Shown here: positions 1 through 8,205 of the stretch, piece after piece
Position numbering within the stretch: the first letter of the stretch is position 1
Layout: each line of letters begins with the position of its first letter
Origin: Bacteriovorax stolpii
GTDB lineage: Bacteria; Bdellovibrionota; UBA1018
Direction of reading: 5' to 3'
DNA length: 49,700 nucleotides
Assembly: GCA_945860415.1 (NCBI GenBank)
Contig: CAMAQA010000012.1
Location: 1-49,700 of the forward strand
Program-made: the position numbers and the translations under genes
Notes under the pieces: generated by a model
Databases searched by the model: none
Told to the model about the DNA's origin: nothing
What the model saw: only the letters and a program-made list of their open reading frames with translations

Positions 1-103
1 TCCTTTCGAGATGAAAAGCAGGATCGAAGAAAGGCTTCAAGTCTTCTTCAAAACGCTCCGAGACGAGCAACGACAGAGCGAAGCACTCAAGCTTGCGGCG
101 TGA
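1..103 (+). CDS. C-terminal end of an upstream gene (partial, unknown)
   Basis: An open frame enters from the left edge and stops at TGA 101-103. The visible 33 residues are charged and helical (Lys, Arg, Glu and Gln rich, ending in KLAA), as in a coiled-coil or amphipathic C-terminal tail. An internal ATG at 11 could also make a 30-residue peptide, but no ribosome-binding site is visible for it. Too little is present to assign a family. A gap of about 90 bases with no clear element separates it from the next gene. Confidence 0.35.
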   Translation, partial: PFEMKSRIEERLQVFFKTLRDEQRQSEALKLAA

Positions 104-195
104 GTCCAGATCATTCAGCTCCGGTGTGATTCACTTTTGAGGCAATACGCGGCGCGGCGGTGGAAATTCGAAGCCTCCTATGACAGAAACGAACC

Positions 196-1293
196 ATGAT
201 CCGCAGATGTGTTCGTCCGTTTCGGCTCGCAGCCCCAGTCCTGCTTCTACTGGCAACCTCAGTCTCCTGGGCAGCGGTGATCGCCCCCCAGGAACTGCCC
301 GACCTGGTCGAGAAGGTACTGCCGGGGGTCGTCAACATCAGCTCCACCACGGTCAGCCAGACCACGGTGCCCCATGGCATGGAGGACTTCTTCCAGTTCT
401 GGGGCATTCCGCGCGAACGCAAGCAGTCGTCGCTTGGCTCGGGCTTCATCATCAATGCCGAGCAGGGACTGGTCCTGACGAACAACCACGTGGTCAGCCA
501 CGCCACCGAAGTGCTGGTCAGCTTCATGGACAAGAAGGCCTACTCCGCGAGGATCGTCGGCCTGGATCCGAAACTCGACCTCGCGCTACTCAAGATCTAC
601 GATGACAAGAAAAAGGTTCCAGCAGGACTGAAGCAGGTTCCACTGGGTGATTCTGAAAAGGTGCGCATCGCGGAGGCGGTCTTTGCCGTCGGTAATCCAT
701 TCAGCCTCCAGCACACGGTCACGGTCGGCATCATCTCTGCGAAGAATCGAACGATCGGCATCGGTCCATTCGATAATTTCCTGCAAACGGACGCCTCGAT
801 CAACCCGGGCAACTCCGGAGGTCCGCTCTTCAACATGAAGGGCGAAGTCATCGGTATCAATACGGCCATCTTCTCTCGCTCCGGCCAGAGCGGCGGTCTC
901 GGTTTTGCCATTCCGGTCAATGAGGCCAAGGCCGTCATCGCCGATCTTCAGAGATACGGCCGAGTGCCCCGTCCCTGGCTCGGCGTGCTGGCTGAAAGAG
1001 TCACCCCGGCGCTGTCCCAGTATTACCAGCTCGGCGCCACCAAGGGCGTGCTCCTCTACAACCTCATCAATGGCGGCCCCGCCGACCGAGGGGGCCTGAG
1101 GCCCGGAGACATCCTCCTTTCGGTGGATGGAACCGAGGTGCAGGAGCCAAATGACGTTGAGCGGACCATCAACAAGAAGCGTCCGAACGACGCGGTAGCC
1201 TTAAAACTGCTCCGCGGACGAAAAACCCTTGAGAGAAGCGTAACGATGAGCGAGCTTCCGCCCCTCGAACAGCTCCCCCAGGGAACGCTTTAG
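196..1293 (+). CDS. HtrA/DegQ-type periplasmic serine protease with one PDZ domain
   Basis: This 365-residue protein is a trypsin-fold envelope quality-control protease. Residues 1-27 form a basic start plus a hydrophobic core (LAAPVLLLLATSVSWA), a signal peptide or anchor. The protease domain runs from about 36 to 235, with the catalytic triad visible as His98 (TNNHVV), Asp128 (DPKLDLALL) and Ser207 (GNSGGP). One PDZ domain follows at about 255-350, with a PWLGV entry and a GLRPGDILLSVDG core. A single PDZ makes it DegS- or DegQ-short-like rather than DegP-like, which has two. HtrA proteases degrade or chaperone misfolded exported proteins in the periplasm. The unknown gene at 1311 follows closely and may be cotranscribed. 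The family call is firm; the exact member is not. Confidence 0.93.
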   Translation: MIRRCVRPFRLAAPVLLLLATSVSWAAVIAPQELPDLVEKVLPGVVNISSTTVSQTTVPHGMEDFFQFWGIPRERKQSSLGSGFIINAEQGLVLTNNHVVSHATEVLVSFMDKKAYSARIVGLDPKLDLALLKIYDDKKKVPAGLKQVPLGDSEKVRIAEAVFAVGNPFSLQHTVTVGIISAKNRTIGIGPFDNFLQTDASINPGNSGGPLFNMKGEVIGINTAIFSRSGQSGGLGFAIPVNEAKAVIADLQRYGRVPRPWLGVLAERVTPALSQYYQLGATKGVLLYNLINGGPADRGGLRPGDILLSVDGTEVQEPNDVERTINKKRPNDAVALKLLRGRKTLERSVTMSELPPLEQLPQGTL

Positions 1294-1310
1294 GCAGTAA
1301 AGGATTCGCC

Positions 1311-1916
1311 ATGAAGGAACGCCGCAAAACCACCTCATCTTCGCATTCGACCCTGCCGAAAGATTATACCGGCATGCTTTCCGGAGTCTTTGCCGCGAAC
1401 TTCTCGGATCGAATGAAGCAGCTTCCTGATATTGAGAAACTGCAGTTTCTTTCGAGTGGTGAAATCTACAGTGATGAGGTGGTCATTCACGTCTCGCTGG
1501 TCGAGGAGGGCAAACTTTCAGCGACCACTATCCATGCGAGCTGCGATTTCGACCCCAAGGCAAGCTCCCCGACAGTCGAGGATCTGCTGGCTATTTGCGT
1601 GGACGGAGTCGGCGACGCATTCTCCTCGTTGTTCGAGGCCAAGCCGGATGCCGACGGAAATCCGGCCATTCTTTCGCCTGCACTCTCTGCATTAGGAAGC
1701 GCCCCGCTCCTCTGGACCGAAGCTGAAGTGAGCAAGAGGAAAATCTGGCTGAAGATCGACAAGTCGAATCCGGTCCTGGACCAGGCCGCCGATGACTGGC
1801 TGGCCAAGAATGATCCCGATTTCGAAAAGCGGCAAAAAGAAGAGGCAAAAGAAGCGGAATCCATGTTCGTCCTGCCGCCCAAGAATGGCGGCAAGGCGGG
1901 CAACGGTCTTCACTGA
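1311..1916 (+). CDS. conserved-looking hypothetical protein, 201 aa
   Basis: I do not recognise this family. The protein is soluble and acidic, has no signal peptide or membrane segment, and begins with a short basic Ser/Thr-rich stretch (MKERRKTTSSSH). The middle has alternating strand-like segments (EVVIHVSLVEEGKLSATTIH, then a DFDPKASSPTVEDLL stretch), suggesting an alpha/beta domain. The C-terminal 30 residues are a charged helix (FEKRQKEEAKEAE). It starts 17 bases after the HtrA-like gene, so it probably shares its transcript. It ends 93 bases before the convergent histone-like gene, with that gene's terminator between them. Confidence 0.75.
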   Translation: MKERRKTTSSSHSTLPKDYTGMLSGVFAANFSDRMKQLPDIEKLQFLSSGEIYSDEVVIHVSLVEEGKLSATTIHASCDFDPKASSPTVEDLLAICVDGVGDAFSSLFEAKPDADGNPAILSPALSALGSAPLLWTEAEVSKRKIWLKIDKSNPVLDQAADDWLAKNDPDFEKRQKEEAKEAESMFVLPPKNGGKAGNGLH

Positions 1917-1950
1917 TCGTCGATGCCCAGCAGCTGAGAAAACCTGAAAG

Positions 1951-1987
1951 CAAAAACGCCTTTCCTGGGGTGACCAGGAAAGGCGTT
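1951..1987 (-). terminator. intrinsic terminator of the histone-like gene
   Basis: Perfect 14-bp stem: AACGCCTTTCCTGG (1955-1968), loop GGTGA (1969-1973), CCAGGAAAGGCGTT (1974-1987). Read on the minus strand, the stem is followed by a T run (complement of the A run 1952-1956). It lies 22 bases past the stop of the minus-strand gene at 2010-2867. It may also slow read-through from the plus-strand gene, but that side has no T tract. Confidence 0.85.
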
Positions 1988-2009
1988 ATGATTTGCGTTC
2001 AGTGAATGA

Positions 2010-2867
2010 TCAGAACGTTTCGGTGTCGTCGTCGAACTCGCGCTTGATCGTGTCGATGACGGTATCGCTATCCGAACCCTCGCCCTCGAAATCATCGATG
2101 CTCTCGTCGAGATCGAGATCGTGGATGACATTGGCGAACTCCTTGTCATTCGTGAGGTCGCTGCGGATCGCCTCGAGGTACTTCTCAGGGTATTTCGCGA
2201 CAAGCTCCTCAATGTAGATGTTGAGCTTGCCTTCCTTGAGGATGACTTCCTTGCGCTTAATCTTGCGCCAGTTCTTGATGTAGTGGAGGCGGCAATACCC
2301 GGCAGTGGTGCCCAGTCCTTCGCAGGCTACTTCGCGGCAGACTGCCTCAGTGGACGCTTCCAAAGAACGTCCGGTAAGCCGGCTCGTCATTTTCTGTACT
2401 GCTGCAGCGGCTGCCACGGCAGCTGAATTCTTACCCTGGGCACCTTTGCCTTTGGCCTGCACCGGAGCCGCGGCTTTGAGGGCCAGTGCGGGCGCCCCGT
2501 TCTTTCCGTTCTTGGCAGGAGTTGCCGACTTCGGCGCAGGAGCCGCCTTCTGCGGCTTGGCTGCAACCACCTTGGCAGGAGTTGCGGGCTTCTGGATTTT
2601 CACTGCAGACGCGGCTGGGGCCTTGCCCTTAGCGGCAGCCTTGGTTGGCTTGGCGGCCTGCTGGGTCTTCGGCTTGGTTTTCGGTGCCGGAGCAGCCTTG
2701 GGCTTGCCGCGGAATGCCGTCAGCAGGGCTTGGATGCCCGCCTTGCCAGCAGACTTCTTGCCAGCCATCGCCTTGGAACCATTGTTCGAGCCTGCCCGCT
2801 GGGCTGGAGTCTTCGCCGCGGACTTCGTCGAGGTCTTCGCCCGATTCATTTTACGTGCAGTCGCCAT
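2010..2867 (-). CDS. Lys/Ala/Pro-rich histone-H1-like protein with C-terminal Cys/His domain
   Basis: The protein has 285 residues in two parts. Residues 1 to about 155 are low complexity, dominated by Lys, Ala and Pro with repeated KPA, APAK and AAKP units, like the basic tails of bacterial H1-type DNA-compacting proteins. From about 165 on it is a folded-looking domain with a CREVAC...GYCRLHY arrangement (Cys-x4-Cys-x9-Cys-x2-His), a likely zinc site. A KNWRKIKRK basic helix and an acidic tail (DLDLDESIDDFEGEGSDSD) follow. I infer nucleic-acid binding, with the acidic end perhaps opposing the basic tail. The ATG has a GGAG 8 bases upstream. It is a single-gene unit with its own strong terminator. 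The exact role is unknown. Confidence 0.85.
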   Translation of the reverse strand: MATARKMNRAKTSTKSAAKTPAQRAGSNNGSKAMAGKKSAGKAGIQALLTAFRGKPKAAPAPKTKPKTQQAAKPTKAAAKGKAPAASAVKIQKPATPAKVVAAKPQKAAPAPKSATPAKNGKNGAPALALKAAAPVQAKGKGAQGKNSAAVAAAAAVQKMTSRLTGRSLEASTEAVCREVACEGLGTTAGYCRLHYIKNWRKIKRKEVILKEGKLNIYIEELVAKYPEKYLEAIRSDLTNDKEFANVIHDLDLDESIDDFEGEGSDSDTVIDTIKREFDDDTETF

Positions 2868-2896
2868 ATGTTAGGCTCCAGTGGGTGCCACGAGCC

Positions 2897-3994
2897 ATGA
2901 ATAGGGTCAAGGATAAAGCCATTCCAGTTTTGCGTCGAATCGGCCGCTCCAACGCTGAATCTTGCTGGAGAGCGCCCGGCGCCGTGGATCTGCATTTCCA
3001 CGGGGCGTTCGGCATCGACCTCATGGCTGCCGACAGCCCTCAGCTCGACCGGCTTTCCGAACGGCTCTTTCGGAAGGGCGTTTCGGCCTTTCTGCCGACG
3101 ACTATCTCAGCGAGCATTCCAGAAACCGAAGCTGCGATCACCAGGCTGGGGCGATGGATTCGCGCGCATCACGACCAGGGCCCCCGCGCCGGACGTGCAT
3201 TTCCCCTCGGAATTCATCTTGAAGGCCCGTTTCTTTCGAAAGGATGCTGTGGAGCCCATCCTGAAAAGCACCTGATTCCGCCCTCGCTGGAGCTCCTGAA
3301 GCGTTGGCAGAAGCTCTCACAGCAGACCCTGGCCAAGATCACGATTGCCCCGGAAACGGCCCCGTGGGCCGAGATCCGCCGGATTCTCCGCTGGGCCGCT
3401 CGCGAAGAAATCTGCATCAGCATCGGACATTCGCAATCCGATGGGCAGCTCGCCCGGCGAACTCTCGAGGCCGGTGCCAGTTCGATCACGCATGCCTGGA
3501 ATGCCATGCCCTTCCATCATCGTGCTCCCGGAATTCTGGGTGAGGCCCTGGGTCGCGAAAACACGTTCATCGAGCTCATTCCTGACAGCGTGCATGTTTC
3601 CGACACCCTTGTGGCGTGGACTCTGGCCCTGCATCCCCGCGGAGTCTGTTTTGTTTCGGACGCAGTTCCGGCGGCCCACGGCAAGGGCTGGTCGACCTTT
3701 GGGCCGCTTCGAGTGCAGGTGGCCGCCGGAGCGGGACGTTCCGAAAACGGTCATCTGGCAGGAGGCGGATTTTCTCTGCTCGAGATGGGGGCCGGCTTTT
3801 GGAAGCGCCGCATTCGCGCTGGCGCCTCTGCAGATCCTGAAAGTGCTCGCAGTCTTTTGGAGGCGATCGTTGTCTGGCCCCTGCTCTCGCTTCCGAGTGC
3901 CCGTCGCTGGATTCGAGCGATCCAGCGAGAACATTGCTTTGAGTACCGGATCGGTGCAGGGTTTGCCGCCCGGAGTGTTCGTTTCCGGGCCTAA
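2897..3994 (+). CDS. nagA: N-acetylglucosamine-6-phosphate deacetylase (NagA-like)
   Basis: NagA hydrolyses GlcNAc-6-phosphate to glucosamine-6-phosphate and acetate in the cytoplasm, for recycling of cell-wall or chitin amino sugar. The 365-residue protein shows the amidohydrolase set in order: DLHFHG (metal HxH), HLEGPF (metal Glu), GHS, THAWNAM (cf. THLFNAM), LIPDSVHV and the catalytic Asp in FVSDAVPAAH. I use ATG 2897 because the frame upstream of it lies inside the divergent histone-like gene. The first 30 residues are shorter and more basic than usual, consistent with loss of part of the small N-terminal beta-sandwich. No other amino-sugar gene is next to it. Confidence 0.85.
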   Translation: MNRVKDKAIPVLRRIGRSNAESCWRAPGAVDLHFHGAFGIDLMAADSPQLDRLSERLFRKGVSAFLPTTISASIPETEAAITRLGRWIRAHHDQGPRAGRAFPLGIHLEGPFLSKGCCGAHPEKHLIPPSLELLKRWQKLSQQTLAKITIAPETAPWAEIRRILRWAAREEICISIGHSQSDGQLARRTLEAGASSITHAWNAMPFHHRAPGILGEALGRENTFIELIPDSVHVSDTLVAWTLALHPRGVCFVSDAVPAAHGKGWSTFGPLRVQVAAGAGRSENGHLAGGGFSLLEMGAGFWKRRIRAGASADPESARSLLEAIVVWPLLSLPSARRWIRAIQREHCFEYRIGAGFAARSVRFRA

Positions 3995-4003
3995 ATTCCT
4001 GAA

Positions 4004-4033
4004 TTGACGCACAGAACGCTTTCCGGCTAAGGT
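4004..4033 (+). promoter_or_regulatory. candidate sigma-70 promoter of the yceD-rpmF-plsX-fab operon
   Basis: TTGACG (4004-4009, five of six to the -35 consensus), an 18-base spacer, then TAAGGT (4028-4033), a weak -10. It sits 10 bases past the nagA stop and about 55 bases ahead of the yceD ATG, in the only sizeable gap before this long gene string. The -10 matches the consensus only at its first, second and last positions, so this is tentative. Confidence 0.4.
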
Positions 4034-4087
4034 GCGACGTCTTCGGATGCCCGACCAAGGCTGTCCGGGGTTTTGAGCACTAGAGAC

Positions 4088-4735
4088 ATGAAACTTTTTC
4101 TTCACGAAATCAGTGAATTAGGAACGGAAGTTCACTTCACTGGCCAAGACAAATGGGCGCTTGATGCCGTCTGCTCCGTTGATGAACGAGCGGAAGGGCA
4201 CCTCCCTGCCCAGACCACACGGCCTCTTGAAGGCGATCTGACCCTTCGTCAGGTCGACGGCGTCGTCGTGGTGACCGGCAGGCTCCACACCGAAGTGGAG
4301 CTTCTGTGCAGCCGCTGCGCAGTCCCCTATCGCATGAAGTGCGACCCGAGTGTTTCGGCCCTCTATTGCCGAGATCCACAGATGGCTGGAATCGCACATC
4401 TCGAAACCGACAAGCAGGGACGCGCCACGGGCAAGGTCGCCGGCAAGCTGAGCGGAAAGGCGCGCCACGCGCATGACTTCGCCGGCGAGGGCAGCACGAA
4501 CCAGGATCTCGACATCACCTACCTCTCCGATGACGAGATCGAACTGGCGAACATCCTTTCCGAACAGCTTCAGCTCCTCATTCCGTTCCAGCCCCTGTGC
4601 AGTGAAGACTGCAAAGGAATCTGTGCGAACTGTGGAGCCGACCAGAATCGTGGACGTTGTGCCTGTGCCAAGATCCAGCCTACGAAAGCCTTCTCGGCAC
4701 TGAAGAACATCCGTCTCGGAGCATCGAAGTCCTAA
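4088..4735 (+). CDS. yceD: YceD family (DUF177) protein
   Basis: A 215-residue member of the YceD/DUF177 family, typically encoded just before rpmF as here and linked to large-subunit rRNA metabolism in bacteria and plastids. The start MKLFLHEISELG is typical. An SRCAVPY segment and the C-terminal cysteine cluster CSEDCKGICANCGADQNRG are the family hallmarks, suggesting a small metal-binding knuckle. A TTG five codons upstream (4073) is possible, but ATG 4088 fits family starts better. A charged insertion of about 30 residues (near the THE DKQGRATGKVAGKLSGK stretch) precedes the conserved YLSDDEIEL motif and makes the protein slightly longer than usual. Confidence 0.88.
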   Translation: MKLFLHEISELGTEVHFTGQDKWALDAVCSVDERAEGHLPAQTTRPLEGDLTLRQVDGVVVVTGRLHTEVELLCSRCAVPYRMKCDPSVSALYCRDPQMAGIAHLETDKQGRATGKVAGKLSGKARHAHDFAGEGSTNQDLDITYLSDDEIELANILSEQLQLLIPFQPLCSEDCKGICANCGADQNRGRCACAKIQPTKAFSALKNIRLGASKS

Positions 4736-4762
4736 CCCTCATTTCTTGAAAAAGGAGAAACC

Positions 4763-4969
4763 ATGGCAACACCAAAGAAGAAAATCTCGAAGAGCCGCCG
4801 CAACATGCGTCGTTTCGCAGCAGGCAACAAGCTGGCAGCACCGACGATCGTCACCTGCCCGGCCTGCAGCGAGCCCACCCGTCCTCACCGCGTCTGCGCC
4901 TGCGGCAACTACGCCGGCAAGATGGTGAAGGCTCCCAAGGCCAAGAAGACCGAACTCGCCTCGAACTAA
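4763..4969 (+). CDS. rpmF: 50S ribosomal protein L32
   Basis: The 68-residue protein starts with the classic [17 protein letters not shown] and has a zinc-ribbon with Cys32, Cys35, Cys45 and Cys47. The second knuckle reads VCACG, one residue shorter than the usual CxxC. A strong ribosome-binding site (AAAGGAG) lies 6 bases before the ATG, as expected for a highly expressed ribosomal protein. The yceD-rpmF-plsX order is a very common bacterial arrangement that links ribosome and membrane lipid synthesis. Confidence 0.97.
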   Translation: MATPKKKISKSRRNMRRFAAGNKLAAPTIVTCPACSEPTRPHRVCACGNYAGKMVKAPKAKKTELASN

Positions 4970-4975
4970 TTGGGC

Positions 4976-6076
4976 ATGGCTCGGCTCATCCTGGACGTGA
5001 TGGGGGGTGACAAGGCCCCCCACTCCATCCTTCAGGGAGCAGTCCTCGCCCTGGAAGATCTGAAAAAGAGGGGTGCCAGCCTCGTGCTGGTCGGCCCCAG
5101 GGATTCGTGCGACCGAATTCTGAAGTCCCGCCGCTTTCTTCCCCTACTGCGCGCGCTGGAAAATCCCCGTTCCGGCCTGACCTGGGCGGATGCTCCTGAC
5201 ACGATCGACATGCACGACTCGATCAAGTCGCTGCGCCAGAAGCCAGGGGCTTCGATCAATGTGGGCTGCCGCATGGCGGCCGAAAGCTGGAAAAAATGGA
5301 AAGCTGGAGAGACTGACGTGTCTCCGGCCGCTTTCATCAGCGCCGGCCACTCCGGCGCGATGATGGCTTCCGCCCTGATCCACATGGGCCGGCTCAAGGG
5401 GGTCGAGCGCCCCGGAATCGCGGTCACTCTGCCGACACTGAGCCCGGACGGCTGCGTCGTCCTGGATGTGGGCGCCAATGTCGACTGCAAGCCCGAGCAC
5501 CTTCGCGACTTCGCCGTGATGGGCGCACTTTATGCCCAGGTCGATCGCAAGTCTCCGGGGCTTCCGAAGGTCGGAATCCTGTCGAACGGCGAAGAGCGCA
5601 GCAAGGGCAATGAACTCACCCGCGCGGCTCTGACCTTGATTGACCAGCTTCCGCAATTTCACAAGATCGCTCGCTTTGACGGCTACGCCGAGGGCAAGGA
5701 GATCTTCAAGGGCGTGGTGGACGTCGTCGTCACGGACGGCTTCGTCGGCAATGTGGTCCTGAAGTCCGTCGAAGGACTTGGTTCGGCAGTCGTCCAGATT
5801 CTCAAGGAAGGCGCCCGCAAGAACCCGATTGCTTCCGTGGGGCTCATCCTTGCCGCTCCCATCTTTCGCGGGTTGAAAAAACGTCTCGATTACGCTGAAT
5901 ATGGCGCAGCTCCGCTTCTCGGAGTTGCCGGATACGCCTTCATCTGCCACGGCAGGAGCAACCCGAAGGCCATCCGAAGCGCATTGCTTCGAGCCCATGT
6001 CGCGCTCGAAAAACAGGTCGTGGAAGGACTCGAGTCGGCGCTGCTCGAAAACCTGCCGCAGGAGAGTCGTTCCTGA
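4976..6076 (+). CDS. plsX: phosphate acyltransferase PlsX
   Basis: PlsX makes acyl-phosphate from acyl-ACP for the first step of phospholipid synthesis, at the membrane surface. The 366-residue length is normal. Family motifs are all visible: LDVMGGDKAP near the start, INVGCRMAAE, FISAGHSGAMMA, VLDVGANVDCKPEHL, GILSNGEERSKGN and VTDGFVGNVVLKS. A TTG directly after the rpmF stop (4970) could also start it, but ATG 4976 matches the family. It is followed 2 bases later by fabH, the usual neighbour. Confidence 0.96.
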   Translation: MARLILDVMGGDKAPHSILQGAVLALEDLKKRGASLVLVGPRDSCDRILKSRRFLPLLRALENPRSGLTWADAPDTIDMHDSIKSLRQKPGASINVGCRMAAESWKKWKAGETDVSPAAFISAGHSGAMMASALIHMGRLKGVERPGIAVTLPTLSPDGCVVLDVGANVDCKPEHLRDFAVMGALYAQVDRKSPGLPKVGILSNGEERSKGNELTRAALTLIDQLPQFHKIARFDGYAEGKEIFKGVVDVVVTDGFVGNVVLKSVEGLGSAVVQILKEGARKNPIASVGLILAAPIFRGLKKRLDYAEYGAAPLLGVAGYAFICHGRSNPKAIRSALLRAHVALEKQVVEGLESALLENLPQESRS

Positions 6077-6078
6077 AC

Positions 6079-7089
6079 ATGAAAAAGCCGATGCTGTATT
6101 CGAGTCGCATCACTGGAACCGGATCCGTCTTTCCGAAGCGGGTCATGACCAACGATGACATCGCGAAGATCGTCGACACCAATGACGAGTGGATTCGCGA
6201 GCGAAGCGGCATCCGCGAGCGCCGGATTGCGGAACCCGGAAATCCCGAAGAGACGAACTCGGCCATGAGCGCTCGCGCCGCCCTGAAGGCGCTCGAGATG
6301 GCCGGCAAGAAGCCTGAAGAGGTCGACCTGATTCTGTACGCCACTTGCTCTCCAGACACGCTGGTGCCCTCGGCTTCATCGTACCTACAGCACCTGATCG
6401 GCGCGAAGAACGCCGGCGTCGTCGACATGAACGCGGCCTGCTCGGGGTTCTTGTATGCCCTCACCACGGCCGACATGTTCATTCGTGCCGGACAAAAAAA
6501 GTGCGTGCTCGTCATCGGCGCCGAAGTCCTGAGCGCCTTCGTGAACTGGAAGGACCGTGGCAGCTGCATCCTTTTCGGTGATGGCGCAGGTGCGGTCGTC
6601 GTGGAGCAGACCGAATTCGAAAATCCTTCGCGCATCTATTCCAGTCACCTGGGCGCCGACGGCCAGTTCACCGACCTCATCATCTGTCCCGCGGGGGGTT
6701 CGAAGATTCCGGTCACTACCGAGGTGCTCGAGCAGGATGCGCACAAGATCACCCTCAAAGGACGCGAGGTCTTCAAGGTGGCCGTGAAGACCCTGGCCGA
6801 TTACGCCGTCGAGGCGCTCGAGGCTAATGACTTCACCATCGAGGACCTCGACTGGTTCGTCCCGCATCAGGCCAATTTAAGGATCATCGAGGCCGTTGCA
6901 AATCGCCTGGATTTTCCGATGGAAAAGACGCTGGTCAATATTGATCGCTACGGCAATACCTCGGCAGCGACGATTCCGACGATGCTGGATGAAGCCGTCC
7001 GCGATGGCCGCATCAAGAAGGGCGACCTTCTGGTGCTCGATGTTTTCGGTGCGGGCCTGACCTACGGGTCGGTCTGCGTTCGCTGGTAA
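6079..7089 (+). CDS. fabH: 3-oxoacyl-ACP synthase III (FabH)
   Basis: FabH condenses acetyl-CoA (or another short acyl-CoA) with malonyl-ACP to start each fatty acid. The 336-residue thiolase-fold protein has its triad Cys121 (NAACSGF), His263 (PHQANLR) and Asn293 (YGNTSAA), all intact. The N-terminal part has the family signature TNDEWIRERSGIRERR. It begins 2 bases after plsX and is followed by fabD with a 23-base gap holding a CAGGAG ribosome-binding site. Confidence 0.97.
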   Translation: MKKPMLYSSRITGTGSVFPKRVMTNDDIAKIVDTNDEWIRERSGIRERRIAEPGNPEETNSAMSARAALKALEMAGKKPEEVDLILYATCSPDTLVPSASSYLQHLIGAKNAGVVDMNAACSGFLYALTTADMFIRAGQKKCVLVIGAEVLSAFVNWKDRGSCILFGDGAGAVVVEQTEFENPSRIYSSHLGADGQFTDLIICPAGGSKIPVTTEVLEQDAHKITLKGREVFKVAVKTLADYAVEALEANDFTIEDLDWFVPHQANLRIIEAVANRLDFPMEKTLVNIDRYGNTSAATIPTMLDEAVRDGRIKKGDLLVLDVFGAGLTYGSVCVRW

Positions 7090-7112
7090 TTCACTTTTTC
7101 AGGAGTGTCTGC

Positions 7113-8144
7113 ATGAGTGCTTCGAAGAACTGGATGGCGCTTTTTCCCGGACAGGGAGCCCAGAGCGTCGGCATGGGCAAGGAACTCTGCGAGAATTTCG
7201 CGGTCGCGCGAGACGTGTTCGAGGAAGCCTCGGACGCCATCAGCAAGGACCTGAGGAAGCTCTGCTTTGAAGGCCCGGATGCGGACCTGACGCTGACCGA
7301 GAACACCCAGCCGTCGCTGGTCGCCGTTTCCGTCGCCGCCTTTCGCGTCGCCACTCGCGAGCTGGGCTTCCAGCCTGCGGTCGTGGCCGGGCATTCGCTC
7401 GGCGAATATTCGGCACTGGTTGCTGCGGGAGCGATGCCGCTGGCCTCGGCAGTGCGCTGGGTACGCGAACGTGGCGCCGCCATGCAGAAGGCCGTGCCTG
7501 CCGGTGAAGGCAGCATGGCTGCCGTCATGGGTGGGGATGAGTGGATCGAGGCGCTCTGTGAAAAGGCCACCGCATCGTCAAGGCTCAAGCGCGCCGGTGC
7601 GACGGACTCGGAAACAGCGCTGACGGTCGAACCGATCGTCCAGCCTGCCAACTTCAATGCTCCAGGACAGATCGTCATCGCGGGTTCCGCCGATGCCGTT
7701 GCGGAAGCCGTGGCGATGATCAAGACCGATCCGCAATTTGCCGGTGGCAAGGCGATTCCGCTGAATGTCAGCGCCCCTTTCCATTGCCGCCTCATGGCTC
7801 CGGCCCGCGACCGGATGGCTCAGCTCTTTTCGCAGGCCACCGGTGCGGAGAAGCCGACCCGTCTCGACTGCCCCTACGTTCCGAACCGCACGGCGCGCAT
7901 GACCCGCGAACCGGGAGTCATCTTTGAACTGCTCGTCGAGCAGGTGGATCATCCGGTGCTCTGGAAGCAGTCGATGGCCTCGATGCTGGAAAACGGCTTT
8001 GAGCTCGGTGTGGAATTCGGACCGGGCAAGGTCCTTCAGGGTCTTGCCAAGCGCATCAGCCAGTCCGCAGGAAAGCCCTGCTCGCTCCACGGCATGGGCG
8101 ACCTCGCCGGACTCAAAAACCTCGAAACCGCCTGGAAGGCCTGA
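7113..8144 (+). CDS. fabD: malonyl-CoA:ACP transacylase (FabD)
   Basis: FabD loads malonyl groups onto acyl carrier protein. The 343-residue protein shows FPGQGAQSVGMG near the start, the nucleophile serine in GHSLGEYSAL, the conserved Arg in WVRERGAAMQ and the catalytic His in SAPFHCRLM. It is about 30 residues longer than many FabD proteins because of an internal stretch around the SSRLKRAGATDSETALTVE segment, before the usual PANFNAPGQIVIAG. Start at ATG 7113 has CAGGAG upstream. A 61-base gap leads to fabG. Confidence 0.96.
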   Translation: MSASKNWMALFPGQGAQSVGMGKELCENFAVARDVFEEASDAISKDLRKLCFEGPDADLTLTENTQPSLVAVSVAAFRVATRELGFQPAVVAGHSLGEYSALVAAGAMPLASAVRWVRERGAAMQKAVPAGEGSMAAVMGGDEWIEALCEKATASSRLKRAGATDSETALTVEPIVQPANFNAPGQIVIAGSADAVAEAVAMIKTDPQFAGGKAIPLNVSAPFHCRLMAPARDRMAQLFSQATGAEKPTRLDCPYVPNRTARMTREPGVIFELLVEQVDHPVLWKQSMASMLENGFELGVEFGPGKVLQGLAKRISQSAGKPCSLHGMGDLAGLKNLETAWKA

Positions 8145-8205
8145 TCGCCGCCTGGCCGCCCGAACAAGGCGGACCAGAACAGCTCTGAACAGAAAGGATC
8201 TCACC

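Noticed and set aside
2645..2896. N-terminal extension of the NagA-like frame by 84 codons
   Set aside because: It lies entirely within the divergent histone-like gene and encodes a Trp/Pro/Ser-rich shadow. NagA homology begins after ATG 2897.
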